This document shows positions 11,337-22,452 of a DNA stretch of 64,000 nt, piece after piece. How positions within the stretch are numbered: the first letter of the stretch is position 1; every line of letters starts with the position of its first letter. The position numbers were made by a program, and so were the translations under genes. The DNA is taken from the NCBI RefSeq assembly GCF_021155765.1, contig NC_060114.1:19760501-19824500 (forward strand). The letters run 5' to 3'. Below the pieces are notes generated by a model. The model worked only from the letters and a program-made list of their open reading frames with translations, did not search any database and was not told where the DNA came from. The stretch is from Diprion similis (Eukaryota; Arthropoda; Insecta; Hymenoptera; Diprionidae).

Positions 11337-14300
11337 CGAAACTCGTTCGTTATATAGTCAGCGATGGAGTAAACGCAGTCAAGTGTACCAAGCGTATTGC
11401 GCTGCCTATTTCGTCCCAGGCTGTGCAGACTTGATCGGGTATAGCCAAACTATTTACACTGCATGTGTGTATGTATATGTATATATCTACTGCAGTCGTA
11501 CAGAGAGCCTCGAATCACCATTGTGAACGCGGAACACGCTTCGCCCGGGTCACGCATGGGTCGCTTTCATCATACACTCGATCTTTGACAATCATCCTAT
11601 CCCATTGTACCCTACGGCTCTCTTCTCTCCTCTCTCGCCGCTACAGGCGTTGATAGAAATACAATTTCTTTCTTTTTTCCCCCGTTTTTCTTACTCATTC
11701 ATATTTCATTCATATGTGGGATATTGCGTATGATATATGATACGTACGTACCTTTTATTAACACTGCAAGAAATGAGAAAAAAAAATGGCTATATACAAT
11801 TTCTGCGATATGTCGAGTAATAACGTATAAACTTCAGCTCATTCGTTGAGTTTCAATCATCATAACTAAAGGTTTGCAAATCGATTGATAGCAATAGGAA
11901 AAAAAAAAAAGAAAACAGGAACAGGGAAATACAGGCCAACAGTAATAACGGACCTAATACTGCAAAAATGACTAAAAGTTATCTGGTTCACTTTAATTCA
12001 AACTATTTAATATAAGAAATACATTTCACCTTTTCGGTTTTTAATGCAAAATTGAAATAATCCGCTACATATTTTTATTCTCTGTACGCTGATTTGTTAG
12101 TCGTTTGTATTCTAAATTGATCCAGTCCTTTATCACATATAACTTCGTTAATTTTCGTTGAATTAGAATTGAATGAAAGGCGTAATGTGAGAATAATAAT
12201 AATAAAAGGAAAAAAAAATAGGTGAATGGATAAATGGAACACTCGAAATTGTAATAAATTTTTTTCTTCCTTCCTTTTTGATAGGACGGTATGAATAGCG
12301 GGTAGTCGACGAGGAACGATTTGATCCCCGATACTTCGGGAATTCGGAAAAAACTTATCTAAGTCTTTGGAAGAACCGATTGAGGGGCTTATATGGCGTA
12401 TTGCGTCGAGGGACAGTTGAGCGTTGATTAAAAAGGAAAAGAACAAAAGGTGGGAGAGGCGAAAGGATAAGGCCAAAGATAAAGTGGGATGAAATACTGA
12501 GGCTCATCTCGCAGTCGTCGGCATTCGTTCGAATTAACACACGCGTTACGTTAATGCTATTATTTATGCGACGCGGTGTTACGCTCAGTGTGTAATACCT
12601 ACCTTTGAATTTAATCCCCATATCTCTCGCGCTTTCCGCGTTTCCCGCGCGTCGCTTTTCTCTAATCGCTGATTCCCATCAAAATTTCCTCGATTCGGCT
12701 CGATATAAATTATACCGAATCGCCGGGTAGGCGCCAGGTTTCCAAAATATATGTCACATAGACTTGCGCGCCAGGTGCGATATCTTACCCGTGCGATTCC
12801 ATCTGGTCTGCAATCACCGTTCAACGATCACGAAATTCGCTGGGCCAGGTCGAAAATTGCGAGACTTTCCTCAGGCTTACAAACCTGCCGTCGCAATCAA
12901 CCTATATACATATTTTATTGACATTTCTGTTTTGAATTATAGGTTAAGTTTGAATTCGGATTTCGAGAAAGTGGCGAGTGTGAAAAGTGGGGTGAAAACA
13001 CATCGATATTCACGAGTTTTTTTTATTCATATCATCATATTTACAACGATTTATACTTGAAATCTTTTGTGAAATTATATACCCATACCTAACGTATTAC
13101 AGGCCTAATACGACGACCGATTAAACACTTTTCAATATTGATTTATCGATACCTAGACAAGCTTCAATGGCGTTACAGATCATTCGGGAAAATTTAATAT
13201 TCAATTTACCAACATCATTATTATTGCACATTTGGATTAAATATTTTTTTTTTCCGATTTAAACATATTTAAGCGGAACGTTTTGATAATATAAAAAGAT
13301 TAAACACATCACGGTTTAAAAATATAAATTAAACATGCAGTTTTGGCATTAATAGAAATAAATTAACCTAAATAACAATCGAAGATACATATTTCGAAGT
13401 ACAAAAAATTGAATATTGGAACGAGAAGTTCTCGAATCAGTTGATTTTACTAAAATTTCGTACTTACAATGATAGAAATCATTTCACAAATTTATGCCTG
13501 ATCGATTCATCGCTGGAATGAACGGCGTACATATAATTTAAACGACGTATAAAAATGTACAATAAATCGTTCATGGTGTGAAGTAGTGAATAGACGGAAA
13601 GAAAGTGAAGGGTAGAAAAAACAAACAAGACAGAAATATTGGCGACAATGAAAAGCGCTGCGGAGAGAACCGCGCGTCTAACGATACATATAATGATAAC
13701 CTGACGATAGTGGGTGAAAAGAAGATGGCGAAAGAGCAGCTCGACCCTTTGAATTCAATTCCTCGAGTCATATTATTAGGTATAACGTGCTCGCGTTATA
13801 ATACAAACAGCAAACACGGAAGCTGTGCAGGTTCCCCATAATTGAGTCAGACGTAAAGTAACAAAACTGAAAAGCCGTCAGCTGTATGGTTTCGAAAAAA
13901 GGTGCCATTTTACACTCGGTGAATCACGCGTAAGCACCTTGTTTAATAATTACTATGCAGATTGAGAGTCGGGTTTGATTCGCTGCTGAATGTATACGTA
14001 TTGTTGCTTAACTCGAGCCCTGTCCCTATTAACGAGTTTGAGGTTATAGTAATAATATCTGAGTGGAAAATGGTGGCGCGTCGTTAGTGAAATTAAACCT
14101 TTTGACTCGTTAGCGAGGGCGCGGAATTTATCGGCGAGGTAAACGAAACGCTGAGTGAATTATGGCGCGACGCAACTGGTAGATTAAATGTCTATGTATG
14201 TATGTACATAAGGTGAGAACCCTTGAATCAATCGAAAGTGCCATATTGCAAATGTCGATTGAGAAGGAAGCGAGTAGACATTTGCAACAAGTCACGAGGT

Positions 14301-14577
14301 TTGATATGGCGCTAAGTTTTACCTTTTTCTTGGGTATCCACTTCCGTTTACCCCTCACATGTTTATCGTGTTCTCGAAAAGCTCCAGCATCCTCTTCATC
14401 TCCTTTCTGGAACGAAGGCGATATGATAATTCCGTGCAGACGATCATTGGAAGAGAAAAGATCTATTGAAATTTGCGCTGATGGATATATCCGCACGTAT
14501 TTAATTCAACCTTTCATGCAGACATTTTTCCTTAGATACGATTCACTTGAAATTTTGCATTCGTGGGCTTTTACCAG

Positions 14578-14860
14578 TCTGAACTTCGAAAATTCAAAAT
14601 GGCGGATCCAATATGGTGGACGTAAATTCAGAAAGTTATTTGATTTTGACAAAACTTTAAGTTAGATGGTTTTTGGGGTCACGATTACGAATCTGAACTC
14701 GAAATTCCAGAATTCAAAATAGTGGATCCAACATGGCGTACGTAAATTCAAAAAGACATTTGATTTTGACAAAACTTTATGTTACATGGTTTTTGGGGTC
14801 ACTGATTACGAATCTGAACTCGAAATTTGAAAATTCGAAACGGCAGATCCAACATTTCGG
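14578..14860 (+). repeat. ~114-121 bp tandem repeat (about 2.4 copies)
   Basis: Units start at TCTGAACT (14,578, 14,692 and 14,813). They contain AAAATTCAAAATGGCGGATCC-like, ATTTGATTTTGACAAAACTTTA and GGTTTTTGGGGTCAC blocks in the same order. The copies differ at scattered positions, so they are not recent. The same family appears inverted at 2437-2700. Confidence 0.75.
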
Positions 14861-15170
14861 ACAAACAAAAGCTACAATAAGAAAAATTTAGAAAAAACTC
14901 TGTAAAATTTTTTAGTGTGTAATAAGTTTGTGTAAAAATTAGGATTAGAATTTTCATGACATATTAGCGAAAAATACTTTTTTCGTGGAATAATACTAAT
15001 GTCGACCGTTTGTTTACATGTCCTATTTTTGCAATAAATAAATAATTAAATTTTATATTTCTTTTTAACTTAGAAATATTTCAGAGACCATGTGGAATCA
15101 AAAGACTCGGAAGTTGTCACCAAAAATTTAGCTTAATAACTAAAAAGCTGCAAGGAAAAAAAAAAAGTTA

Positions 15171-15206
15171 GGACGCTATGCGTCCCACCGTACATTGAAG
15201 GGTTAA
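15171..15206 (+). mobile_element. Second terminal hairpin plus AAGGGTTAA
   Basis: GGACGC-TAT-GCGTCC (a 6 bp stem) is followed by CACCGTACATTGAAGGGTTAA. This matches the layout at 2925-2960 (short hairpin, about 20 bases, AAGGGTTAA). It likewise lies about 250-350 bases to the right of the 115-120 bp repeat tract. Confidence 0.35.
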
Positions 15207-16789
15207 ACAGCAATTCGAAAATGAATTGGTTCGCGAAAAGCGAGAGGTGGGGGTAAAAATCAGCGAGATTCAAGCGAGGTGATTAACCGAATTGTTGACT
15301 CTTCGCAATTAACACGCTCGCGAAACGGCGCCGCCGCTTGTTGGATATTTGTTGGCGGCGTCCGTCTCTTTTTCGCGCTTTGTATTGAGCTATTTATTTG
15401 AATTGAAACGAGGTGGGCAAGGGGGAGGGAAGGGAGGGGGGGTAGGTAAAATAAGCCGAGGAATAATTAAGCGGATGCATGAGTAAAAAGTTCGGCCGTT
15501 TTCCACATACCACTTGGAACTGTTATGCATAATGAAAGATTTTTAATGCCGCTTGGCACGTCGTCTTTATACATTTTCTTTTAGCTTTGAGATTCTGTAA
15601 TACCTGCGTATACATTATACACGTTGCAATTAGCGACGACGGTTGGCAAAGTCTGCATATCAAGACTGCATTAATTGTATGCAAAATTTCAAAGCGGTCG
15701 AGTTAAGGAAACCTGCAAGTGAATTAACTCCGAGGAATATACGTTTTGAGAATTATTTTCTAAAGTAGTTAATTTTTTCAGCACAAGAACCAAAGAGGAG
15801 GAATAAGGAAATTAAAAAAATTGCCGACGTGAACGAAGCTTCGGTTCTTGTGAAACTCACTTTAGTTTATTCACCTTCGGGAATTAATAATTTTAAAACA
15901 AAATCATCCAATTATTATTAGATGAGATTCGAAATTGTTCATTAATCCGATTTTAATTACCAGTTAGACTAATTTGATTTGATTAAACGAATACCGGGTG
16001 TCTTAATTATTACCAGTAAAATATTTTATCCGAACACGTTATTGTTAAGAAAATAACTTTTAAAGAAAGATTGATAAATGTTGTAAGATAAATTATTAGG
16101 TATCTATTCGATGTGCGGGTAGCAGGAATATTTTCATAACGAAATACCGGACGGTAATTTTATTTTCTTATTTGTTTATTTTCACTGTCGGCAGTTAGTT
16201 TCAACGGCGTTAATTATCAAGAGGGGAGGTGCAGTTTTAAGGTAATTGCTTGGGTAAACTTGAGATTTTTCCACCTCGCGGTATAATTTTCTGATGAATA
16301 TGTATTCAAGAATCGGTACGGGAATATCTAACATTGATTCGAGAGTCCGTAGGACGCCGGCTGTGCATCCGCGGTCGAACCGAACTACCTTTTGAATAAC
16401 TCATCAATTGACCCTGCACGCGCCGAGACTGCAAGCCGTTTCCATTTTTCCAAACAGCAACGAAGAGAACCGGGAGAAAACCCTGGTGAAAATCGCCTCG
16501 GTTTTAAATATCAATAGTCTCGCATTAAACGTCGGCTTAAGTAGGCTGTTAAATCGAATGAGTTCCAAAGCGAAGTGGAGAGGAAGAAAAATGTATATAG
16601 GTATATACCTGATACGTCTTCGAAACATCCGTAGGTTAAATCGAGCGTATGAAAATTCGAAAGGTGAGATGTGAAAGGAAAATGAAAAGAAATGGACATG
16701 AACCCGAGTGTATTCGACGTTATATACTACACTAGGAGTCGCGGTGTGCTCTATGGAAAACGTGCAAATGAAAGGAAGAAAAATGGCTC

Positions 16790-18391
16790 TCACATTCGCT
16801 CTGCCAGCTTGTATATTGGACCCATAGACTTCGATAGCTCCTCGCACTTTGCCATCAGCTGATACATCGACTTGATGTTGTGGTCTACAGCGTCGCAGGT
16901 CTTGCAGACCGCGTCTCTGTAAGTCTCTAAGCAATCGACTGTCAACGCAGACACCTGAAAAGCAAAGGAACGACTTTTGGTGAAGAGCCCGGGAAAGAGA
17001 CGGTCAAAACGGAAGAGATGAGTGGAAACAAAAAAAAGAACGTTCGAATGCTTCCAGGAGTTCATTGCTATGATAAACCAGATCAATGTGAAGGTACTCG
17101 ATGTGTACACCACCGATTTACTTCATTCTGTGATATGGTGTGGTACATAAAAATGGAATGCAAGTAAAGAAGTACTTTGACGCTTTCGGGTCGACAGGGT
17201 GGCGACAATTTTGTTCAAATAAAATGTCCTAACTTTTGCCTGTCAAAGAATTCAGAATTCCCTGAAGTTTTTCCACGAAACTTAGCTAATGTTGGGTAGT
17301 TTTTATGACCCTAGCTCCAGAAGTTGTTCACCTTGAACATGTAAATTTGGATCTAGAAAACACATAGCATTGCTTCGTTTCACGCAAATAATTAGAAACT
17401 GAACAATACCATTCGCGAAAGGTCGGTTAACTGAATCTACGAAGCATTATAGCTGAAGTTTGATAACGATTTATAAAAAAAGTACGTTTTTTTCTATGGT
17501 CCATCATAATTCCCTCACTTTTCCCGATAGACTAAATTCCCTGACTGTTTCAGATTTTCCTGGTTTTCCTGACCTGCCGCCACCCTAAGTGAACGAATTC
17601 TCGAAATTCAAGGGTAAAACGGTCTCTTACGCTGTGCAATATCGCGGCGAGGTTTTCCGTCAACGAGTCGACAGAGGTCGCCACCTTCCGCGCCTCCATT
17701 TCTAGCTCGTTGAGGACGTTGTGATCGAGAATGGGGAGCTGAGGTGTGAGCGCCTGCCTGTAGAGGCAAGGCGTCGAGCTCCTCGAGCCAGGAAAGGAGG
17801 GCGTCTCTCCCTTCTTGGTTACAGGACTCGAGAGTTTTATTTTGGTCTCCAAATCCTCGGCGACGAAGAGGACCATATCGCCCTCCTGAGTGACGGTGCC
17901 TTCGAGCTGGAGATAGCCGATCGCCTTGTGGTAGCTCGGCGGGTCGACATCCTCGTCGGGTTCATCGTCGTCCTCCTCGGGACTGAGCCCATCGTTTTTC
18001 AGCTCAAGACTGTCGGGCCTGAGATTGTTGGAGTCCGAATTGGCCAGGTTCTCAACCATGAATTTCCCCCCTTCCAAATCAGGGGATTCTATCAATGAAC
18101 GGAGCTCCGACACTGGCGGCGACGATTGGGAATCGAATGATATTTCCGAGTATGAAGCTGTCATCTCGTGGAGCTAAGATGGCGGTGCAGAAACCAAACG
18201 ACGGAAAGAAAATACAGGAAGAAAAATAGCAGGAATTTAATTTTTTTCAATCTGTCAGACTACTCGTCGTGCTCAGTTATTCATTCTAACCTTACTTTGT
18301 CCTCGTCGTAGTCGAATCCTCCCATTTTATCACCGCGGGTCGTACCATCTGCCGGAAGTCTTGCCGATCTCTCCTCGTCCTCGTTGTCCAT
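16790..18391 (-). CDS. BORCS6: BLOC-1-related complex subunit 6 (BORCS6/lyspersin homologue)
   Basis: BORCS6 is part of BORC on the lysosome surface. In the known family, BORC recruits Arl8 and kinesin for outward lysosome transport. Proposed coding exons are 18,391-18,296, 18,173-17,631 and 16,954-16,790, giving 267 aa. Exon junctions are in phase 0 with GTAAG donors and AG acceptors. The N-terminal half is acidic and disordered (MDNEDEERSAR, EEDDDEPDEDVDPPSYHKA). The C-terminal ~85 residues carry the family helix: LENL-like segment, SALTVDCLETYRDAV and YQLMAKCEELSKSM. The ATG at 18,391 extends the frame upstream through a short exon; an in-frame ATG at 18,164 is a fallback start. The final stop codon overlaps a good donor sequence (AT|GTGAGA), so a further 3' exon cannot be excluded. 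It diverges from TMEM45. Confidence 0.9.
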
Positions 18392-18959
18392 TTTATTTTC
18401 TTTTCTTTTAATTTTCACTAGTACGCTTTTCGCACTTCTCCCCCCTCGATTCACCCTCGAAGGAAATCAGTATGGGTGTTTGCTTTTCGCTACAAAATAC
18501 GTCCACTGATATCGACGTTCCACCCAGTTCACCGTTTGCTAACGAGGTTCTTCCTGCACAGCAGAGGGGGAACTACTTTACGAGTAGAGTAGCGTCGGTA
18601 AAACAGATTTCTTACTTCTCGGCTGTTGAATAATTGGCGTCCTCCGCGCATGCGCAAGGTCTCTTTGTGTGTCACCATCTTTAGATAAAGCCATGCCGTC
18701 GTTCAGCCTAGTAGCTGTGATCGAATCAGTTTGTGATGTATAAATGTGTGCGCAGGCGAATTAAATTTTAGGGAAAAGATATTTACAATCTTGACAATAG
18801 CTTGAAGGTTGGTAAACAAGACTGTGATTAATCTAAGCAAATGCGTCACTGACCCTATAATAATTGAGAAACTATTTTGTTTTCAGAAAATCTCTTACGT
18901 CAGCAGATAAGACGATAAAAATAAGTAAAGAAAATAAATATAAGGAAAAAAAAATAAAA
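18392..18959. promoter_or_regulatory. Shared divergent promoter with palindromic NRF-1-type site
   Basis: This 568 bp gap separates the BORCS6 and TMEM45 start codons, which point away from each other. At 18,645-18,656 it contains CGCGCATGCGCA, a perfect match to the NRF-1 consensus YGCGCATGCGCR (the fly factor is Erect wing). TMEM45 probably has a spliced 5' UTR, since TTTTGTTTTCAG just before 18,887 looks like an acceptor. That would place its transcription start near the NRF-1 site. No TATA box stands out, as is usual for housekeeping promoters. Confidence 0.55.
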
Positions 18960-19766
18960 ATGGACCGGAGTGACAGTGCCTTGGGCTACATATTATCTGG
19001 TTCTATATTCTACATCTTTGGATTGAAGTGGTGTTACGAATATGCCAAATACTGGCACTGCCACCGTGATTTGGATCACGAACGAGAACCAACAAAACTC
19101 GTCAGGGTTTCTCGGAGCTGCCAGAAGCTCTTGCGACGGCATCCGCTGGAGGGAACCCTCAAGTTGTTGGCGACGGCGTTGGGTTTGGCAAGCACCCTGA
19201 CGGGGAACTTTCCTAATAGTGTTGAGACAGCGTCGTCACCGAAGGTGGTGCACGCGACAATTTACCTATTCTTTGCGCTCTCAGGCCTCGTCGATGTTCT
19301 TACTTTCTACTTTCCTCACGTTGTAAGCGACGGTCTGGCCAAGATGGCGCTTGCCCAGGCCTTCTTTATCGAGGGATTTTTGTTTTTGTGGCCCAGCGAG
19401 TCCAATGACTCTATGATCGTCTTGGCTGGGATCGTCTGGACCAGCTCTTTTGCCGTCGTTCTCGAGTTGGTCTGGCCCGAGATGAAGCTCCTCAGGGCAA
19501 CCTCCACTCTGCTTCATGGTGGCTGGCTCGCTCACATGGTCAGAACCAGGGTAGAAAGCAATTTTGCCACACTCGCTGAATGTATTCTTAGATCTTCGAA
19601 AAACGAGACTCTTGCTCTTTCCTTCTCCTGGCACTTTGCAGCTTCTTTTATTGTCACACTCTGCGTAGTCGCTGTCACAAGAAGTTGCGCGCCGAAACTG
19701 AGGCCTGGCGATCCTCCTGAAATTCCCATCTATGATTACTGCCATGACGTCGATCAGAGAGTTTAG
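18960..19766 (+). CDS. TMEM45/DUF716-family multipass membrane protein
   Basis: One coding exon encodes 268 aa, close to the ~275 aa of vertebrate TMEM45 proteins. The N-terminus has the family opening, a glycine-rich first membrane segment (GSIFYIFGLKWCYEY). Further hydrophobic helices follow at about residues 60-80, 95-115, 122-140, 148-168 and 222-243, with HATIYLFFALSGLVDVL and FFIEGFLFLW in the middle. I chose the ATG at 18,960. An in-frame ATG at 18,864 would add a lysine-rich, AT-rich stretch, and it lies before a probable splice acceptor (TTTTCAG). The family has no firmly established enzymatic role, so none is claimed. The gene shares a promoter with BORCS6 and converges on DBT. Confidence 0.85.
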   Translation: MDRSDSALGYILSGSIFYIFGLKWCYEYAKYWHCHRDLDHEREPTKLVRVSRSCQKLLRRHPLEGTLKLLATALGLASTLTGNFPNSVETASSPKVVHATIYLFFALSGLVDVLTFYFPHVVSDGLAKMALAQAFFIEGFLFLWPSESNDSMIVLAGIVWTSSFAVVLELVWPEMKLLRATSTLLHGGWLAHMVRTRVESNFATLAECILRSSKNETLALSFSWHFAASFIVTLCVVAVTRSCAPKLRPGDPPEIPIYDYCHDVDQRV

Positions 19767-20635
19767 TGCCAAATCTGTTTAGCCTGTGATACATGATAAG
19801 GCCAGATCATCTCGCTTTTATGGCTCCTAACTTCTTGTCTCTGTTCACAGTAACACCATTCATTAGTTATTTTATTAATGTGCCTCGTTTATTTTTGTTC
19901 TCAATGTATGAAGAAGTCTCAAGTATTTCATTCTATTTTCTCATTAATTTTTTTATTTATTCAATTTTTTATTCGTATAATGTAGATATGAATATTGTCG
20001 ATTCGAGTACCAATTTGATTTACGATTAGCTATATTGATCCTTTTTACAGCAATTTGCTTTTAGTATCTAATGCTTAATGCCACATGATCAACTTGGTCC
20101 CGTCATTAACGTGCCTAAAGTAAACAATATTTTTATACAATAAATTTGTATATTATAGTAATTTTTGTGATATGACTGTATAATATACAATGACAAAATG
20201 TTATTATTCAACCAGTCGCCAACTGCCAGTGCCTCACATGATATATGTAATCATATTGGATTATAATATCGTGTAATTGAAATATTGTATAGTTTTATAT
20301 GCATATAAGCGTTGTTATATTTTGTACACCGTTATCCAGATCTTGAATTTCTAGATCTGCTCTTCCAAAAATATTATCGATCTAGATGTAATTACATGTT
20401 TATGTGAATGTTCTTTACAACGATTGAAATATTGAGCCTATACGAAATCTGTAAGTCGAAACTTTCGAATAAATCTTTAAAATTGATATTTGAATGTTGA
20501 ATTTGTTTCATCTACCATAAAAGTAATAGGATTATTAAGTATAAAAACAATCAGACCTAAGAAATCTCCCAGCAGTAACCCTGCCATACATTTGATTGAA
20601 ATTTGAAAGTCTGCTTCGCACTAATTTCGTCACCA
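19767..20635. other. Intergenic 3'-to-3' spacer of TMEM45 and DBT
   Basis: AT-rich sequence without coding signs. AATAAA occurs on the plus strand at about 20,139 and 20,468, either of which could end the TMEM45 transcript. The second would bring its 3' UTR to within about 170 bases of the DBT stop codon, so the two transcripts may nearly touch or overlap. Confidence 0.6.
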
Positions 20636-22452
20636 TTATCCGTTCATTACCAACAGCGCGGGATTCTCCAAGTAGTATTTCCAGGTGTTTGAGAACTTAG
20701 CTATCGTCACACCGTCGACCACCCGATGGTCTGCGGCCCAACTGACCGACAGTATCTGGGCTGCGACTACCTTACCATCGGCGTCGAAACGAGGCAGTTT
20801 TTGCGTTTTTCCTACCGCGCCGATCACTATTTGCGGTGGTAATATCACAGGCTTTGTGTACGTCCCACCAACCTGTGGGCAACACAGGTGATTAATGAAA
20901 TTGAAGATTTTCACGATTGTTCATCGTTGCTTTCTACATATTTTTCGAACTCTACTTACCACTCCGATATTGGACAAGGTGAATGTGCCACCTGCTAAGT
21001 CACTCGGTGGTATGGCGGCCCTTCTTCCCAGTTCCTGGAGCCTGTTGAGCTCCTTCGCGATGGTCATGACGTCGAGATTCTGAACGTTCTTGACGTTGGG
21101 CACGACCAGACCCTCGGGAGTATCCATGGCCACGCATATGTTGTGCCACGGTAGTACTTCGACGGTTTGAGTGTCTTCGTTCAGCCGGGCATTGAGTTCG
21201 GGAAACTTTTCAAGAGCCCTTGATATCGCCTTGATGAAGAATGGCATGTAGGTCAGAGCAACCCCTCTTTCCTTCATGGCGGCTTTGACCTCATCCCTTA
21301 ACTTGACGAGTTTCGTCACGTCGCATTCGTCGCTGTAAACGAAGTGCGGTATGCTCTGAAATGAGATTCTTTACAATCTGTGCAACGAATTGTTCAACAA
21401 ATTTCCCCTAAGAGACCCTTTTAGACTCTGGGTAGACTTTGGCACGCGGTATGACTCACCAGAGAGCGGGTCATCGTCGTCCACATGTACTTCGCGTACC
21501 CTTTAAGGGCAACGGTTCTAACCTCTCCTTGGACTCGGTCCGTTTTCTCCGGCTGCCTTTGCGGCTTGGTTGATATCTCAGCGTCACTGTCAGACGTCTC
21601 ACTATCACCATAGGAAAGAAGGTCCTCCTTTAGTATTCTACCATTCTTACCCGTCCCGACGACGTCTTTCAACCGAATACCCTTCTCCATGGCAATTCTC
21701 CTGACAGCAGGAGTGGTGAGAACTTTTCCGATCAGGGTTTCCCGGGACGCCTCACTCCCCTGCTGCTCAGTCTTGACGCTTGTATTTTCCTTGGGGGAAA
21801 TTTCAGTTACCTCCGAAACTTCTTCACTCCCATTTTCCACCTCGTCATCCAGCTCTATGTCGACCAGCGGTTGTCCGACTAAAGCAATTTCGTCTACCTT
21901 AAATCTGAGGGCCTTTATCATCCCGTCGTATCGACTGGTTATAGTGACCGACGCCTTGTCGCTTTGTACTTCGCATACTTCGTCGAATTGGCTCACTTTG
22001 TCTCCAGGTTTGACGAACCTGGGGTAAAAAAATCGTCAACCATTTGTCACCCTGTCCGTCACTGTCGTTCGACAGTTTCAAAGCGAGAAAGGTACAGGCT
22101 GTCTCAATTTGTTACGTGTAACACAAACATAGTAGATAATTAAAGTCGCACTATCAATGCTTACCATTCTTTGACCGTGACCTCACGAATTCCTTCCCCG
22201 ATATCGGACAATTTGAAGGGCACTACGCGACCCTGAAGAGAAACCGAGGTCGATACGGACCTGAGGATAGCCTCGAGTTTCTTGTTCTTAGGCTGAAAAA
22301 CAGCAAAAAATTTACGAATCCGAAGTACTGATTAAAGCAGTTTGAGATAAGGAAAGTAACGGCACGATTGATCACTGATAAGCAATAATACGTGTGCCAT
22401 TTACCGGTAGAACCAATCTGCTAGTGGCTAGATGACGAACGAAGAACGCCAT
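20636..22452 (-). CDS. DBT: Dihydrolipoyl transacylase (E2) of branched-chain 2-oxoacid dehydrogenase
   Basis: DBT forms the core of the mitochondrial BCKDH complex. It transfers branched acyl groups from lipoamide to CoA in valine, leucine and isoleucine breakdown. Exons are 22,452-22,405, 22,292-22,165, 22,018-21,460, 21,355-20,960 and 20,872-20,636, giving 455 aa against about 480 in human. The start is a mitochondrial-type leader ([16 protein letters not shown]). The lipoyl domain follows with [10 protein letters not shown] and lipoyl-lysine K80 in EVQSDKAS. The E1/E3-binding domain lies at about 158-193 ([13 protein letters not shown]). The catalytic domain has [24 protein letters not shown] and the active-site HRVVDG (His426, Asp430). 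All key residues are present. All donors begin GT and all acceptors end AG. Its 3' end faces TMEM45. Confidence 0.97.

Larger units (their letters stand above)
1..16789. other. Gene-poor region without supportable exons
   Basis: Open frames here are short. None shows a recognisable domain, a consistent codon pattern or paired splice sites. The DNA is mostly AT-rich, with GC-richer patches around 4200-5800 and 11000-11340. It holds simple repeats and dispersed elements, listed separately. It may be intergenic, or a long intron or UTR of a gene whose exons lie to the left of the window. I cannot tell which from sequence alone. Confidence 0.6.

Noticed and set aside
14198-14665. 155-codon open frame on the plus strand
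   Set aside because: It runs into the tandem repeat, has no recognisable domain and an unconvincing composition, and is not flanked by splice or promoter signals.
17721-18098. 125-codon frame opposite BORCS6
   Set aside because: Antisense of the acidic BORCS6 exon; no independent signal.
18864-18959. N-terminal extension of the TMEM45 protein from an upstream ATG
   Set aside because: The ATG precedes a strong splice acceptor, the added residues are lysine-rich and AT-driven, and the family begins at the later Met.
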